Shown here in pieces: positions 1-14,244 of a stretch of DNA of 64,000 nucleotides. Source of the stretch: Impatiens glandulifera (Eukaryota; Streptophyta; Magnoliopsida; Ericales; Balsaminaceae); assembly GCF_907164915.1 (NCBI RefSeq), contig NC_061866.1:42348320-42412319 (forward strand). Direction: 5' to 3'. A program made the translations under genes and the position numbers. A model generated the notes under the pieces. That model was not told the DNA's origin. It saw only the letters and a program-made list of their open reading frames with translations, and made no database searches. Positions within the stretch are counted from its first letter, which is position 1. Every line of letters starts with the position of its first letter.

Positions 1-2
1 TA

Positions 3-3000
3 TTGCTATTGGGATCATTGCCTGACAGTTGGGAGACATTGGTTGTGACTGTTAGTAATGCAGCTCCGAATGGTGTGCTTACTATGAGTATAGTTACTAG
101 CAGCTTGTTCAATGAGGAGACAAGAAGGAAGTCAACTAATACAAATAGTGCACAGGCCCTAGTCACAGAGAACAGGGGAAGAGCTGAACACCGACAACAA
201 TCAAGAGGCCATAGCAAGTCAAGAGGCAGATCAAAATCTAAGGGGAGAGAATGTTATCACTGTGGTAAAGAAGGTCACATGAAGAAAAATTGTAGAGCCT
301 GGAAAAGACTACAGAATGAAGGCAAAAATCAGAAGAAAGATGATGAAAACAGAAATACCACAGCCACAGTAACTGCAGAGGATGTAGTTATTCTTTCTTG
401 TGAAAAGGAACAATATCTACATGTAGAAGATCACCAAGGAGTTGAGTGGATAGTTGATACAGGTGCTTGCTATCATGCTACACCGAATAAAGAGTTTTTC
501 ACCACGTACAAGGCTGGAGATCTTGGTACAGTGAAGATGGGTAATACTAGTCACTCAAGCATTGTGGGTATTGGTGACATTTATTTGCAGACAGAACAGG
601 GGCATCGGTTAACACTGAAAGATGTGCGGCATATTCCTGATTTACGTCTAAATTTGATATCAGGTGATGCATTGGACAAAGATGGATTCAAGCATTATCT
701 TGGTGGTGGTGAATGGAAACTCAGCAAAGGATCAATGATTGTAGCAAAAGGGAAGTCGTGGCATTCATTGTACAGAACACATGTGAAGGTACTCAAAGAT
801 GATCTGAATGCAGTACAAGCTGAAAGCTCTCTAAATCTGTGGCATCAACGCCTTGGCCACATGAGTGAGAAAGGGCTGCGAATTCTGGTGAGGAAGCTGC
901 ACATCCCCTCAACCAAAGATGAGGTTCTGGATCTATGCGACTACTGCCCATTTGGTAAGCAACATCGAGTCTCTTTTAGTCAGACATCAGAAAGAAAACA
1001 TAATGTGTTAGACTTGATTTATTCTGATGTGTGTGGTCCTTTTGAAGTGGAGTCATTGGGTGGCAATCGATATTTTTTAACATTTATTGATGATGCGTCT
1101 AGAAAGGTGTGGGTTTATTTTATGAGAACAAAAGACCAGGTATTCAATTACTTTCAAGAGTTCCATGTCATGGTAGAAAGAGAGACAGACAGTAAGCTGA
1201 AATGTCTTCGCTCTGATAACGGGGGAGAGTATACCTCCAAGGAATTTAAAACATATTGTACCAAATATGGTATTCGACATGAGAAGACAGTGCCTGGAAC
1301 TCCGCAGCACAATGGTGTGGCTGAGAGAATGAATCGCACCATTGTAGAAAAGGTGAGATGCATGCTGAAGATGGCAAAGTTGCCAAAACAGTTTTGGGGA
1401 GAAGCAGTTCGCACAGCCTGCTATCTCATAAACAGGTCGCCATCTGTTCCTTTGAAATTCGAGATACCAGAAACAGTATGGTCTAAGAAGAATGTTTCAT
1501 ACTCACATCTAAGGGTGTTTGGATGCAAAGCATATGTGCATATTCCAAAGGAACAAAGATCCAAGTTGGATGATAAAGCAACTCCATGTATTTTCCTTGG
1601 ATATGGAAATGAAGAATTTGGGTACAGGTTATGGGACTCAGAAAAGAAGAGAATTGTCAGGTGCAGAGATGTTGTGTTCTTTGAAGGTCAGACAGGGATA
1701 AGTCCAGAAATAATTGAGAAGTCAGAGAGGGTTGATGAGTCCATAGAACTCATACCAATTCCTTCACATGTACAGTCAACAGTAACGGATGAAGATGAAC
1801 AAAATGAAGAAGTCACTGAGGAAACCTCTGACATGAATGGTAGTAATGATGATGAGAGTGTTTATGGTGTTCCTGAGCAGGGGGAGCAACATCGTCAAGA
1901 GGAGCCAGAAGAGCCCCCATTAAGAAGGTCTGAGAGAGAGCACCAACCTTCTAAAAGATACCATTCTTCAGAGTATATCCTGTTGACAGAAGAAGGAGAG
2001 CCAGAAAGTTTTCAGGAGGCACAAGCTCATAAAGACAAAGTTAAGTGGCATGATGCAATGAAAGACGAGATGAAGTCATTGCAAGAAAATGACACATATG
2101 AGCTTGTGGAGCTTCCTAAGGGCAGAAAGGCCTTGAGAAATAAATGGGTGTTCAAGCTAAAGAGAGATGAAAATGGAGAACTTATGAAGTACAAAGCCCG
2201 ACTGGTCGTAAAGGGTTTTGGACAGAAACAGGGCATCGACTTTGGGGAAATTTTCTCACCAGTGGTAAAGATGACTTCCATTCGTGCAGTGTTAGGTCTA
2301 GTATCTGGCCTAGATCTTGAACTTGAACAACTTGATGTAAAAACTGCATTCCTTCATGGTAACCTTGAAGAAGAGATCTATATGGTGCAACCAGAGGGAT
2401 TTGAAGTGAAAGAAAAAGAAAACATGGTTTGCAAATTGAAGAAGAGTCTATATGGTTTGAAACAAGCCCCGAGACAGTGGTACAAGAAATTTGACTCCTT
2501 TATGATGAGTCATGGGTACCAGAAAACCAAGGCAGATCCATGTGTTTTCTTCAAAAGATTTCCTAATGGAAAATTTATAATCCTTTTACTTTATGTTGAT
2601 GATATGTTGATTGCAGGACAGGATGCTCTGTTTATAGCTATGTTGAAGAAAAGAGATGTCCAAGACATTTGAAATGAAAGACATGGGTCAAGCACGCCAG
2701 ATATTGGGCATGAAGATTACTCGTGACAGAAAGGCTAAGAGACTTTGGTTGTCACAAGAGAAGTACATTGAAAGGGTGCTTGAAAGATTCAACATGCAAG
2801 GAGCAAAGAAAGTAAGTTGTCCACTTCCTAGCCATTTGAAATTGAGCAAGAAGTTGTGTCCATCAACAGAAAAAGAAAAGGATGAAATGTCAAGTGTGCC
2901 ATACTCCTCAGCTGTAGGGAGTTTGATGTATGCAATGGTTTGCACTAGGCCAGATATAGCTTATGCAGTCGGTGTGGTAAGCAGATTCCTTTCTAATCCA

Positions 3001-3558
3001 GGAAAACAACATTGGGAAGCAGTGAAATGGATTCTTAGATATCTAAGAGGCACTTCCAATTTGTGTTTGAGTTTTGGAAATGGTGAACATGTGCTAGAAG
3101 GTTACACTGATTCTGATATGGCTGGAGATCTGGATCACAGAAAATCCACTTCAGGTTATGTGTTTACTTTTGCAGGGGGAGCCGTGTCATGGCAATCCAA
3201 ACTGCAGAAATGTGTGGCTTTGTCAACCACAGAAGCAGAATACATTGCAGCCACTGAAGCTGGTAAAGAGCTATTGTGGTTGATTAGATTTCTCTTGGAG
3301 CTTGGTATGCAACAAGAAGATGCAGTTGTTTTCTGTGATAGCCAGAGTGCTATAGATTTGAGCAAGAATGCTACATATCATTCCAGAACTAAGCATATTG
3401 ATGTGAGATTTCATTAGTTAAGAGATGCAATAGAAAGCCAGCAGATGAAGCTGAAGAAAATTCACACTGATAAGAATCCATCAGACATGTTTACGAAGAT
3501 AGTTCCAAAAGACAAGTTTGAGCTTTGTTGTCGGTTTGTCGGCGTGAATACCAAGTGA
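3..3558 (+). pseudogene. Ty1/Copia gag-pol polyprotein, 3' part, frameshifted
   Basis: Copia-order polyprotein whose 5' end lies outside the window. In order it shows a CCHC zinc knuckle (CYHCGKEGHMKKNC, about residue 85), an aspartic protease site (VDTGA), an integrase with H-H-C-C zinc site followed by a core, a reverse transcriptase with YVDDM, and RNase H (TDSDMAGD). The reading frame breaks near 2646-2652, where a run of A and G carries one extra base; the RT/RNase H part continues in another frame from 2653. A TAG at 3415-3417 interrupts the last part of RNase H, after which the same frame stays open to TGA at 3556-3558. Integrase before RT identifies Copia rather than Gypsy. Two lesions make this copy non-autonomous, though the rest is well preserved, so the insertion is fairly young. 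Confidence 0.93.
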
Positions 3559-3593
3559 TGACTTGAAGATCGGTGTGCCTCTCTCCGTGGGCT

Positions 3594-3605
3594 GGAGGGG
3601 GAGAT
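3594..3605 (+). other. Polypurine tract of the Copia element
   Basis: A purine run (GGAGGGGGAGA) sits directly before the 3' LTR, where plus-strand priming is expected. It fixes the LTR start at TGTTGGG. Confidence 0.8.
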
Positions 3606-4149
3606 TGTTGGGCCTTATGGGTCCAGCCCAATTAGGCAATATAAAACCAAATAAACCCTAATTTTGTTTCTCTCTCTACCACAATTTTCAGAGAGAGTTC
3701 TGTGAAGAGATCAAGAGAAACAGAGTGAAGAAAATACAGAGGAAGAAGAAGGGAAGAAGATATAGAGGAAGAAGAAGAGAAGGAGAACAGAGTATCACCT
3801 TCTTTGTCTTGATTACCCTCAGGTTCATTTCTCTCTTACTTGTAAAGGGAATTTCATGTTTTCTCAAACCTAGATTTGTTTGGGTTTGAATGAAATTAGT
3901 TTCTCTGTATGTATACCTCAACTTTAGGTTGAAAGTTGAGAGGAACAATTGTATCGGTTTCTTACTGATTAGTGAAATCTGTTGGTTTTGCCCCGTGGTT
4001 TTTTACCCTCCGTGTTGAGAGGGTTTTCCACGTAAATCTGGTGTTCTTTATTACTTTGCTGATCTGCTAGTATGATTTGGTTGACTTGTGAAATTAATCA
4101 GATCAATTGATTTCAATAGGAAGTATTATTCAACTTGAAATTCCTAACA
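3606..4149 (+). repeat. 3' LTR of the Copia element
   Basis: About 544 bp starting TGTTGGGCC and ending CCTAACA, giving the usual TG...CA ends with a short inverted TGTTGG/CCTAACA-like terminus. It follows the polypurine tract immediately. A TATA-like TATAAAA lies at 3640-3646 and a purine-rich leader follows, consistent with U3-R-U5. The 5' LTR is outside the window, so LTR divergence and the target duplication cannot be judged. Confidence 0.85.
3640..3646 (+). promoter_or_regulatory. TATA box in the Copia LTR
   Basis: TATAAAA about 35 bp into the 3' LTR, the likely core promoter of the retrotransposon (U3). In this 3' copy it could drive read-through into flanking DNA. Confidence 0.5.
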
Positions 4150-6707
4150 TATTGGTGTCACCATCTTCAACTTTCATTGGAGTGTATTTTCATTTTAATT
4201 CTTTTTTAGTAATGATTTCCACTGTTTTCTTAGGGCGTGTTTGATGCCAAACAGTTGAATTTACTGTTTTTCGATAATTTGAGATCAAAGAACCCATACT
4301 TTAGGTGAAAAAAGAAAAGAAAAGAAAAACACAAATGGGACTAAGAAACTAAGTCAAATAGAAAATACAGATCAAACTATCCTTTTTATGGACCATTCTT
4401 TGCACATGTGATGATTATTACCTAAATTATTTTCCATGCGAGTTGGCTTCTTTTTTTTTTCCAATTTCTTTCATAATCAAATGTAACTTACAACTAATGT
4501 GATGTGACAAATGTATAAAAATTTAAATAAATCCAAAATTTTGAACTTTGAAACTACAATAAGATGACCTAGCTTGCTAGCTAATGTATTTTGAAATTCA
4601 TTAATGATTTTCTTTATTGAATGGTCGTTTTCAAATAAAAGTAGTTAGGTCGAATGCATCAAAACATGTTTATATATGGTAACACACAAATGAGATTAAA
4701 ACAAACTAGTAACGCATCAATCTAAACAAATGAAATTTCATTTCGATAAAATCCAACTTACTATTGTAAATGAATCTTTGCAAATATATATGACTTAACA
4801 TCAAACCAAGCCTAAGAGAATGGGGGTGTTCCCATACCATATATATATATATATATAGCCATTGAAGATGTGATGGGTGCATATAAACAAACCATGTGTG
4901 TGAGATTCATATAATATCTTTAATTTGTAACCAAATTGATATTTTTTTTGAAAATGTTTTAATGCAAAACGATATAACGACAAAAACATTATAAAAATTG
5001 TCCGAAAAACATACCATATTGACGAGTCGTGATTTTAGGGTTATACTAGTAAGTAAGTCTCGATACGAATCTATACTCGAAGTGAGGTTTGATTGATTGG
5101 ATTGGATTGGATAATAATATGAAATAACAAGTGGTCTGAATAATAAGTAAAATACAATTTGATGAGATTTTAATGAGAAGAAGAATCTACTGGTTGAGAA
5201 TTTTGGTCAGGGGACAATGGCCGGTGGTCAGAGAAAGAAAGGGCCACGGAAGAAGACCATAACTGCAATCTTTTCTTCATTCAAAGAACCTATCAAGATT
5301 TAATGTGGTCCGCACAACCAGATATTATTATTGTTATTAACTATATCAAAACTATTAGATCTTGTTTGATGTTGTGTTTTTTAAAAAACATATTCATACC
5401 AAAAAAATAAAAAATAAATAAATAAAAGATTATTTGAGTTTTTAATCTGTTGAATTAGGCCGAATTGTTAAGTTGAGACTCCTTGTTAAGGGACAATTGG
5501 AATTTTGGAGAATTGTAATCAAAATCCTAAATTCGCTAAAATTCGGTAGTTAAATTAATGACATGAGTATTATTTATTTATAAATATCACGTAAATAATA
5601 AGTTAACGATGTTTGAAAGATTCATATAACTTTAACAATAAACCGCCTCAAGTTTGAGGTTTTGAAAACAAATATCTGAAATCTCAATGACTCAATAGAG
5701 AATATCGATTTGACGATTCGACTTATTTAAAATTGATAAGAATAAAGTAAAAATATTTTAATATTTTGATTTTTGGATTATTAAAGAAAAATAAGGAACA
5801 GTAAATAGAAATGATTTTAATAAAAGAAAAATTAAAATCAAAGGAGCTCTTCATCTCTACACTCCACACATAAAGAAGAAAATCATTAAAAACAAATGCA
5901 AGATTATTACAGAAAACTAATTAAGCAGCTAACCTATCAAATCAAAACTAAGAGTTTAAACAATTTTTATTTATTCTAAATTAAAAGAGTTTATTTAAAA
6001 AAAATATTGCTCATATATATAATTATATATGAAATTAATATATTTTAAAGGATAAAATTTATCCCATTAATCCAATTAATCCAACAAAATGGTAAAAAAC
6101 TCATCAATTATATATGAAATTAATTAAAATTAATACTAATAAAACTAAGTATATTTATTAAATCAATTACATAAATTTATTTATTTAAATAAATAATATT
6201 ATTTTGAATTTTTTTCTTAGTATAATTTTTTTTTAGATAAATTTGTTTTATATTCTTGAAGTTAAAATAATTTAAGAGTTTAGTTAAATTAAACTTTGCT
6301 ATTTATAATTTTGTAAAATTTTAAAAATGTTAAATGGAGATAAATATATTTTTTTAAAAGGACAAAGATTTCCAGGCCCAATTAGGATATCCTTAGTGTT
6401 AGATGATATGCTTGACCCATTGGGCCAAAAAAACATGTCTTTTGGTTTAGGGCTGTTTTAACATGATCCATCATATTCACAACTTATCCTGAAAGCCCAG
6501 CCTCAACAAGGTAGTCAAAGCTTTTTCATGCAATTAATTTGAAAAAGAGAATAAAAAAAATTCAAAGTACACAATTATTAGGAGAATCAACATCAAAGCA
6601 AAATAAATAAATATAAAAGATTCAGAAAAATGGTAACTCACAATTATAACGGTAAGGAATGCATGATCTCTTGAATCTCGAACTCTATAGTTACAACAAC
6701 AAGATAT
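4150..6707. other. Gene-free AT-rich spacer
   Basis: AT-rich DNA without a supportable gene. It has (AT)n at 4843-4858, long A and T runs and no open frame of note. A 28-codon frame near 5214-5300 is too short and unrecognised. Confidence 0.6.
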
Positions 6708-6715
6708 CTCAATAC

Positions 6716-7403
6716 TAAGGGTGTTAATTTTCGGGTTATTCGAGTTTCGATTTGGGTTCTTCGAATTTTTTTTTAAGTAAGTTCGAAAATTAAACCGATT
6801 TGAATAAATTCAAATTCGGTCGGATATTCGGTTTAAACTAAATATTGAATATCATCTACCCATAAGAATATAAATCACGCAAACTAAGTTTAGTGAATCA
6901 CCGTCAATATTTGACGATTGAACGATGAAAGTAAAACAGTGTTGATGACGACAATATATGGCGGTGTAGATGTGTTGATGATGATGGTGATATTCTTAGT
7001 GAAATTGCTAGATTTGTGAAGAATTTATATATTCTTAAAGTTAGAGATGAGGTGAGGAAGTCCACAAAAACTATGAAATTGGACGACTAGAGAAAGAGGA
7101 AAATAAATGAGAGATTATAGATTTACTGAATTATTGGGCTGGATATCAGGAATTTAATAGGAGGTCCATGATAATTTAATATATAATATGTAATAAATTA
7201 TATAATACATAATAAAAATAAATAATAAAAAATGAATTTGGTTTTCGGTTTGGTTTTTGAGTTGAAACCTAAACTCGAAAATCAAACAAAAAACCGTATT
7301 TGAATTTGATTCAAAAATCGAAAATGTAATTCGAATTCGGCTTATTTGAATTCGTCCGTATCCATTCGTCGGTCGGATATGAACCAAATATTGAACATCC
7401 CTA
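6716..7403. mobile_element. Probable non-autonomous hAT-like element
   Basis: A 688-bp block whose ends are imperfect inverted repeats: left TAAGGGTGTTAAT, right (reverse complement) TAGGGATGTTCAAT. It is flanked by near-identical 8-mers, CTCAATAC at 6708-6715 and TTCAATAC at 7404-7411, fitting the 8-bp target duplication of hAT elements with one mismatch. Both subterminal parts are rich in TTCGG/CCGAA-type words in opposite orientation. No transposase frame is present. An unrelated AT-rich duplication is the alternative. Confidence 0.45.
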
Positions 7404-7411
7404 TTCAATAC

Positions 7412-8558
7412 ACCCGGTTTAAAAAAAGTGGAGTTTACTTTGGGGAGTGAAAATACTAAAAGGGTTTGATGCAAAATTATGGAAGATTTACACAAGTTTA
7501 GTTAGCTATGATTTAATCTAGTTTTTCCTTGGTTTGTAAACTATATGTACATGTTCATTTTTCTCTTGGTGCTTAATTAACTCTGCATTAATTGGGTAAC
7601 CAACAATCTCTAATAATAAATTATGTTTATTAATTTAGTACAATCATTCACAAATTAAAAAAAACAGTACTCATGAGTTTTCATATTGTTGAAGATTAAC
7701 ACAAAATTCATTGCCCACTAAAAATGGAAGCAAAAAAAGAAGAAGAAAAGAATGAGTTTATTTATTTTAAAAGGAAAAAAAATATAAATTCCAACAAAAG
7801 TGCTTAACTTGATTTTTTTGAGAAATGTAGCTCCTAATAGTTTAATTTTATGTGCCTAAACAAAATGATTGTATTATATGTTTATGTATTCCTTTTAGTT
7901 AAATTGTTCTTCAATGACAAATCAAGCTAAACATAACAATGAACACTTGAGAAGCCAAATGAAACTATATCATATATAATCTATGTCAATGATCAATAAA
8001 AGGTAGAAGAATAGAAGCAATTAACAAAGGTTAAAGCAATTAACAAAGGTTAATTAGGTTATATCTATTTCCATGCTCAAGACAAACACTTATTTTTCGT
8101 ATTGCACATTCTCGATGAATCGATCATGTGGTTTGTTCATTGTATATTCATCATGAACCATACTTTTTTTTAAAGAAGGTTGATATTAAACTTGAACCAA
8201 AACATCATAAGTATCTATTATAGAAGTAAGAAACATGATCAATATCAAAGGAAAATGTGATCAAACCCTAATTAAGTTGCATTCAATATCATTAAATTAA
8301 ATGAACAATAGAACATAGTACCTCCATTACAATAAATGTAATGAAGTTGTTGCATCATTTAAAACAAATATTAAAACATAGTACCTTTATAGTATGCTTC
8401 ATTGTTCTTGTTATCTTTAAGATACTAATGAAAAAAAGATTGTACAATATTGGTATGTAACTTCAAAAACACATAAAACACTTATCTCGATATAGGTTCT
8501 TCTATTTCTTCCTTCTCCCTTTTTGAGTTTCGTATGCAATGACAAAGCTCTGCTCCAA
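7412..8558. other. Gene-free spacer 3' of the first zinc-finger gene
   Basis: AT-rich, no gene seen. It includes a short direct duplication (AGCAATTAACAAAGGTTA at about 8014 and 8034). The zinc-finger gene's 3' UTR and poly(A) site should lie in the last few hundred bases. Confidence 0.55.
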
Positions 8559-9005
8559 CTATTTATAACCAAGACGAAGCTCCAAATCCAATTCATGATT
8601 TCCATTAATTTGATTCCATCCGATCTGATCTTCAACATCTTGATCATGATACAATTTCCCAATCGTTAGGCTCAAATTCGTACCCATATTCACTTCATGA
8701 ACGTTACTAGACGAGAAACGGTTTGAACCACACGAGTTTTCATGATGATGATGATGATCATAGTCGATCACGTGATGAAGATGATCACGATGATGCTTTT
8801 GATCATCTTTCCCGGCCTTTGATCTTGAGGCTTTGGTGGCCTTCTCTTTCCGGTGAATATTCATGTGCCCTCCTAGGGCTTGAGCATTTGTGAATCGTCC
8901 CTTGCAGAAATTGCACTCATAGAATCGGCCAACGAAAGTGGTGACTTTATCTGTTGACTCGTGATCAATCGATGATTGTGGACTTGCAGTCTTTGTTCGA
9001 TCCAT
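8559..9005 (-). CDS. Single C2H2 (QALGGH) zinc-finger EAR repressor, TAC1-like
   Basis: Intronless gene for a 148-residue nuclear transcription factor. One plant-type C2H2 finger has C31, C34, H47 and H51 around the DNA-recognition motif QALGGH, followed by a basic stretch ([16 protein letters not shown]) likely to act as nuclear signal. A His-rich run lies mid-protein (HHHHHH near 78-90). The C-terminus ends DLELRLGYK, an LxLxL EAR motif of the type that recruits TOPLESS co-repressors. Size, single finger and terminal EAR place it in the SUPERMAN/TAC1/ZFP group; the finger context ([18 protein letters not shown]) resembles Arabidopsis TAC1-like proteins more than SUPERMAN itself. The start is supported by a TATA box about 80 bp upstream. 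Exact orthology is not certain. Confidence 0.88.
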   Translation of the reverse strand: MDRTKTASPQSSIDHESTDKVTTFVGRFYECNFCKGRFTNAQALGGHMNIHRKEKATKASRSKAGKDDQKHHRDHLHHVIDYDHHHHHENSCGSNRFSSSNVHEVNMGTNLSLTIGKLYHDQDVEDQIGWNQINGNHELDLELRLGYK

Positions 9006-9082
9006 GCTTACGAAAATATAGAAGATTTTCTAGGGTTAGCTTGTCTCAAATGAGGAGAGATGAGTGGTTTGTATGGGACAAA

Positions 9083-9092
9083 TATTATATAG
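9083..9092 (-). promoter_or_regulatory. TATA box of the first zinc-finger gene
   Basis: On the minus strand CTATATAATA stands 78-87 bp upstream of the ATG at 9005, a normal core-promoter distance with a 5' UTR of about 50 nt. Confidence 0.55.
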
Positions 9093-10473
<1,381 letters not shown>

Positions 10474-12282
10474 AATGAATTCAATATTTTATTTATGTAT
10501 TTATATATATTATTATTTTTTATTTTGTGAGTGTAGGAATATAGTATTACACTAATTCACTTTCTTTTAAAACGTTTTAGGTGATTATTCAACATCATAA
10601 CTTTTAATTTCTTCAAAACCATTATTTTCACTTAAACTACATTAGTGAACATTAGTGAGAGTAATTCAATAAATTTTCATAACCATTAAAAAGAAAATTT
10701 TGATTATTGTTATCATTTGGTGGATATATTAGCACGATATTTAGAGTGACCGATCATATGGTAAGGCAAGCTAGGCGGTCGCCTAAAACTCTTCCCCGCG
10801 GGCACCAATAAAAAAAGTATCAAACAAGATTTGATCTCTAAGTCACTTGATGTATTAGCACTAGATTTAACTAAAGTATATAGGTTAATAATGTTTAAAA
10901 TAATACAAACTTATTATTCTAAGTCCTTTGTATCATATCAAACTTTAAATGCAATCAATTTTTAAAATATTTAAAAGGGACTATTTCATTGTTTCATGTC
11001 TACCAAGATCAAATAAATCAGGGTAAACATTCAAAATCAAAAATATAATTAATAGAAACCATCATGAAAAAATTAAGTTGTCATGATCAATTGTGGGAGT
11101 GAGATACAATATAAGAAAAAGATAAAATCTAAGAGCTTGAATAGAAAAAAATGATTAATGAATTTAATTATAACAAGTCCCACATACATACATACATACT
11201 AATTAATTAATAATTAATAAAATCATTTCTAGTGCCAGGCTAATCATGTTGACCCGGTTCCATGCTAACCCATATTTTAAATAATTAATTAATATATAGT
11301 ACTATGTAAATTGAGCTAACATCTTCCAGACATAAGCTAATTAATTAAGATAATTATAATTTAATAAAATGTGATTAATTAATTAAAGAGAGAAAAGGAA
11401 GAATGAATCGATGTAACAGATCATGAATTAGCATGGACTTTTGGAATTTCATGAAGACGGCCAAAAAGGATGGAAAAAGGTAATTAACGCGTTAATTAAA
11501 TTGATTAATATTGTATATATATAATTGGATGGTAATTAATATTATTGATATATAGTTGTTACTTAATTATAAGTTATTAATAATATTTGACCAAGTCTTA
11601 AAGAGAAATCAGTGCATAAATACAAATTAGGGACGGCAATTTATCATCTTTTTGTTTTAATTTGACAGCTAGATCGATTTTCTTCATCAGTACTAAATCG
11701 ATTAATTATAATGTAAAAATAGATCATGTTATTTAATGATAATAACAGAAGTACTAGTTATTATTATTATTACATTTTATTGGTTTGCTCTTAATTAAAT
11801 CCTTTAATTGACAGTAACATCTTGTAAAAGAACACAATTATCAGTAATAAAAACTTCATCATCTTAATGTATGCTACGAACAAATTGCACCCCAGTAACC
11901 TTCTTGCCGCATCGAGGTGACCAGTTTAGACGGTCTACATCACCGACACATGCAATCTCAAAGACGACGTCGCTGCATGTGACCTTCTTTAGAGGAATTG
12001 ACGAACAAAGTCCTCAGGTTCTTATGATGATGTGCTAGGGTTTATAGTCCTTGAAAAGATTACAAACCTTTCGCGTTAAAGATAACGAGAAATATTACAT
12101 GCGATTAACACTGTAGATATGGCGCTTTTTTGGGTTAGGTGCAGAGATAACAAAAATGTAAGATATACATATTTTTTTTCTTTTATACTTGGCCGAATAG
12201 ATAATATCATAAGATAAAGTTGGACAGACGACTTATTTATTCTTACAAAATTATTTAAAAGACAAAAATAAAATAAAATTAA
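10474..12282. other. Gene-free spacer
   Basis: Mostly AT-rich with many TTAATTAA words. A less AT-rich block at about 11870-12060 can be read on the minus strand for about 36 codons (with a C-x-x-x...WSPRCGKKV stretch), but I do not recognise it and it lacks gene structure. Confidence 0.5.
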
Positions 12283-12418
12283 GCATTATATATTATATAT
12301 TATATTATATATTATATATTATATATATATATTATATATTATATATATATATATATATTATATATTATATATATATATTTATATTATATATTATATATTT
12401 TATATATATATATTATAT

Positions 12419-12450
<32 letters not shown>

Positions 12451-12511
12451 TATATATATATATATTATATATTATATATATATATATATTATATATTATA
12501 TATATATATAT

Positions 12512-12541
<30 letters not shown>
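12283..12541. repeat. AT-rich satellite-like array (TATATTATATA type)
   Basis: About 260 bp of pure A/T made of alternating (TA)n and TATTATATA units, with higher-order repeats of about 20-40 bp. Such DNA is prone to cruciform formation and length change. Confidence 0.85.
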
Positions 12542-12542
<1 letters not shown>

Positions 12543-12589
12543 CTAGCATTTAGCCCGAGTAATAATATAAAAATCGTGAAAAAAAATTA

Positions 12590-12985
12590 CGAATAACATT
12601 TTTTATTTTATTTTTAACCGTTTTAAGTTTATGAGTGAGTCAACCCACAATCCGACCCAAATATCCATTTACTCAACATCATTATATATTACATTATATA
12701 TTAGTTAGTTAAAAAGTTGAACTTATATTAATATTAAAACGTCCCGCGTTTATCAAATTTGGTGTTGAATTTAAAATATAAAATCTTTGTAGCCTAGTTG
12801 GTTAAAGAGTTATACTTGTTTTGTTAGGTTGCAAGTTCGAAACATATCTCTAGCATTTTTAATTTTATTTTTAACCGTTTTAAATTTAAAAACGGGTCAA
12901 CCCACAATCCGACCCAAGTATCCAAATTAACCACAGCTCTCGACCCGGCAATCCGGACACTTTAAAAATTAAGCATCATTATATA
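12590..12985 (+). repeat. tRNA-related (SINE-like) dispersed repeat, copy 1
   Basis: Closely related to 37740-38080. The core at 12790-12840 has an RNA polymerase III type box A (TAGCCTAGTTGG, a full match to TRGYNNARNNGG) and, about 45 bp on, a box B-like AGTTCGAAACA. The flanks carry twice the phrase TTAACCGTTTTAA ... GTCAACCCACAATCCGACCC (about 12616 and 12872), and the copy ends in an AT repeat. Two matching copies in one window show it is a mobile or dispersed family; tRNA-like promoter boxes suggest a SINE. A Helitron or other element that captured a tRNA is the alternative. Confidence 0.5.
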
Positions 12986-12990
12986 TATAT

Positions 12991-14139
12991 AGATTTGGAA
13001 CTACTACTATATAGGTAGTTATTGCAACTTTGGGCAAAATATACCATATTTATCTTACAAATAAACTAATAATATATTATATGTTTTAAAAAATGTAAAT
13101 ACATAAATATTTAATATAGACAATAAATTAATTTTTCTTTTAACTAGGCTTATATGTTTAGCCTTACCCTACTAATAAAAACTTTAACATCTTTATTTAC
13201 AAATAAATAAGTCTAAAATTATTTTTTGAAATTGTTTTTAATAAGGTGTGAACATAGCTTTAGAATGATGCGGCTCTAGGTCATTGATCTATATTTGTTT
13301 GGGCCGAGGCATGATATGGGCCATGGCCCAAGAGATATTGTGCATCGAAATGATTAGCATCATGGAGCCCAGACTGCAGAATAAATTGTTTTTTTTCTCA
13401 CATTTTAAAACTAGGCTTGTTTGATTATGATTTTTTCTCTATTTTTTCTTTACATATACCAAACTATATTTATTGAACACCTAAACTATCAAGTCACAAT
13501 GAACTATTATATAAAATAATTAGACTTCTTTTCTAATAAATGTTAGATCAAATTATTAGAAAATAAATAGATAAATTATTTAATAGAATAACCAGTTATA
13601 TTATTAAACTATATGATAAAGATTAAAGAATACATGAAAGAGTGACAATTCAAATGATGTTTTTTTTTTATAAACAAAATTCAAATGATGGGCAATAAAT
13701 AATTTGATTGACGTGATATTACATTATTATTTGAATAATTGAATTTAATCTAAAACAAACAAGTTTACTATTACAAACAAGTTTAATTCTAATATCATCA
13801 TATTGCCTTTTAGCCTTACTTTTAATTTATTGAAAATTATAAAGAAAATTTTATTTATTTAAAAAATTTAATAAGACCCTCACATTTATGTCATGTCATT
13901 TTCATTATGGTGGTTTTGGATTAGCAGAATTAGAATGGACATTAAAATTAATTTCAATTTCACAATATCAATTTCATTTTTTATAGTTTCATTTTTTAGA
14001 AACCTATAAAATTGTAATTTCATTTCAATTTCTATAGCTAAAAATAATATAGCAAAAATAATTTGAATACATATTACCTATATTAAAATATTGATTTGAC
14101 ACAATTTATTAGGATAATTCAAGTGTAAATAATTTTTTT
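12991..14139. other. Gene-free spacer
   Basis: AT-rich. A 14-bp palindrome TGGGCCATGGCCCA occurs near 13317-13331 (two site II-like TGGGCC words), with no gene beside it. Confidence 0.45.
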
Positions 14140-14244
14140 AGGGTTCGATTTTTATTAAGAAAAAAGAAATACGAGTTTGACATGTTAACTTCCTAAATTA
14201 AACACAAAATAATAAATCGGTTGAACATGTTAACTTTTTAATTT

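Noticed and set aside
5214..5303. 28-codon frame (MAGGQRKKGPRKKT...) in intergenic DNA
   Set aside because: Too short, no recognised family, no promoter or partner exon seen.
11870..12060. Possible coding block on the minus strand
   Set aside because: Only about 36 codons read clearly; resemblance to a zinc-containing OB-fold is too weak to call.
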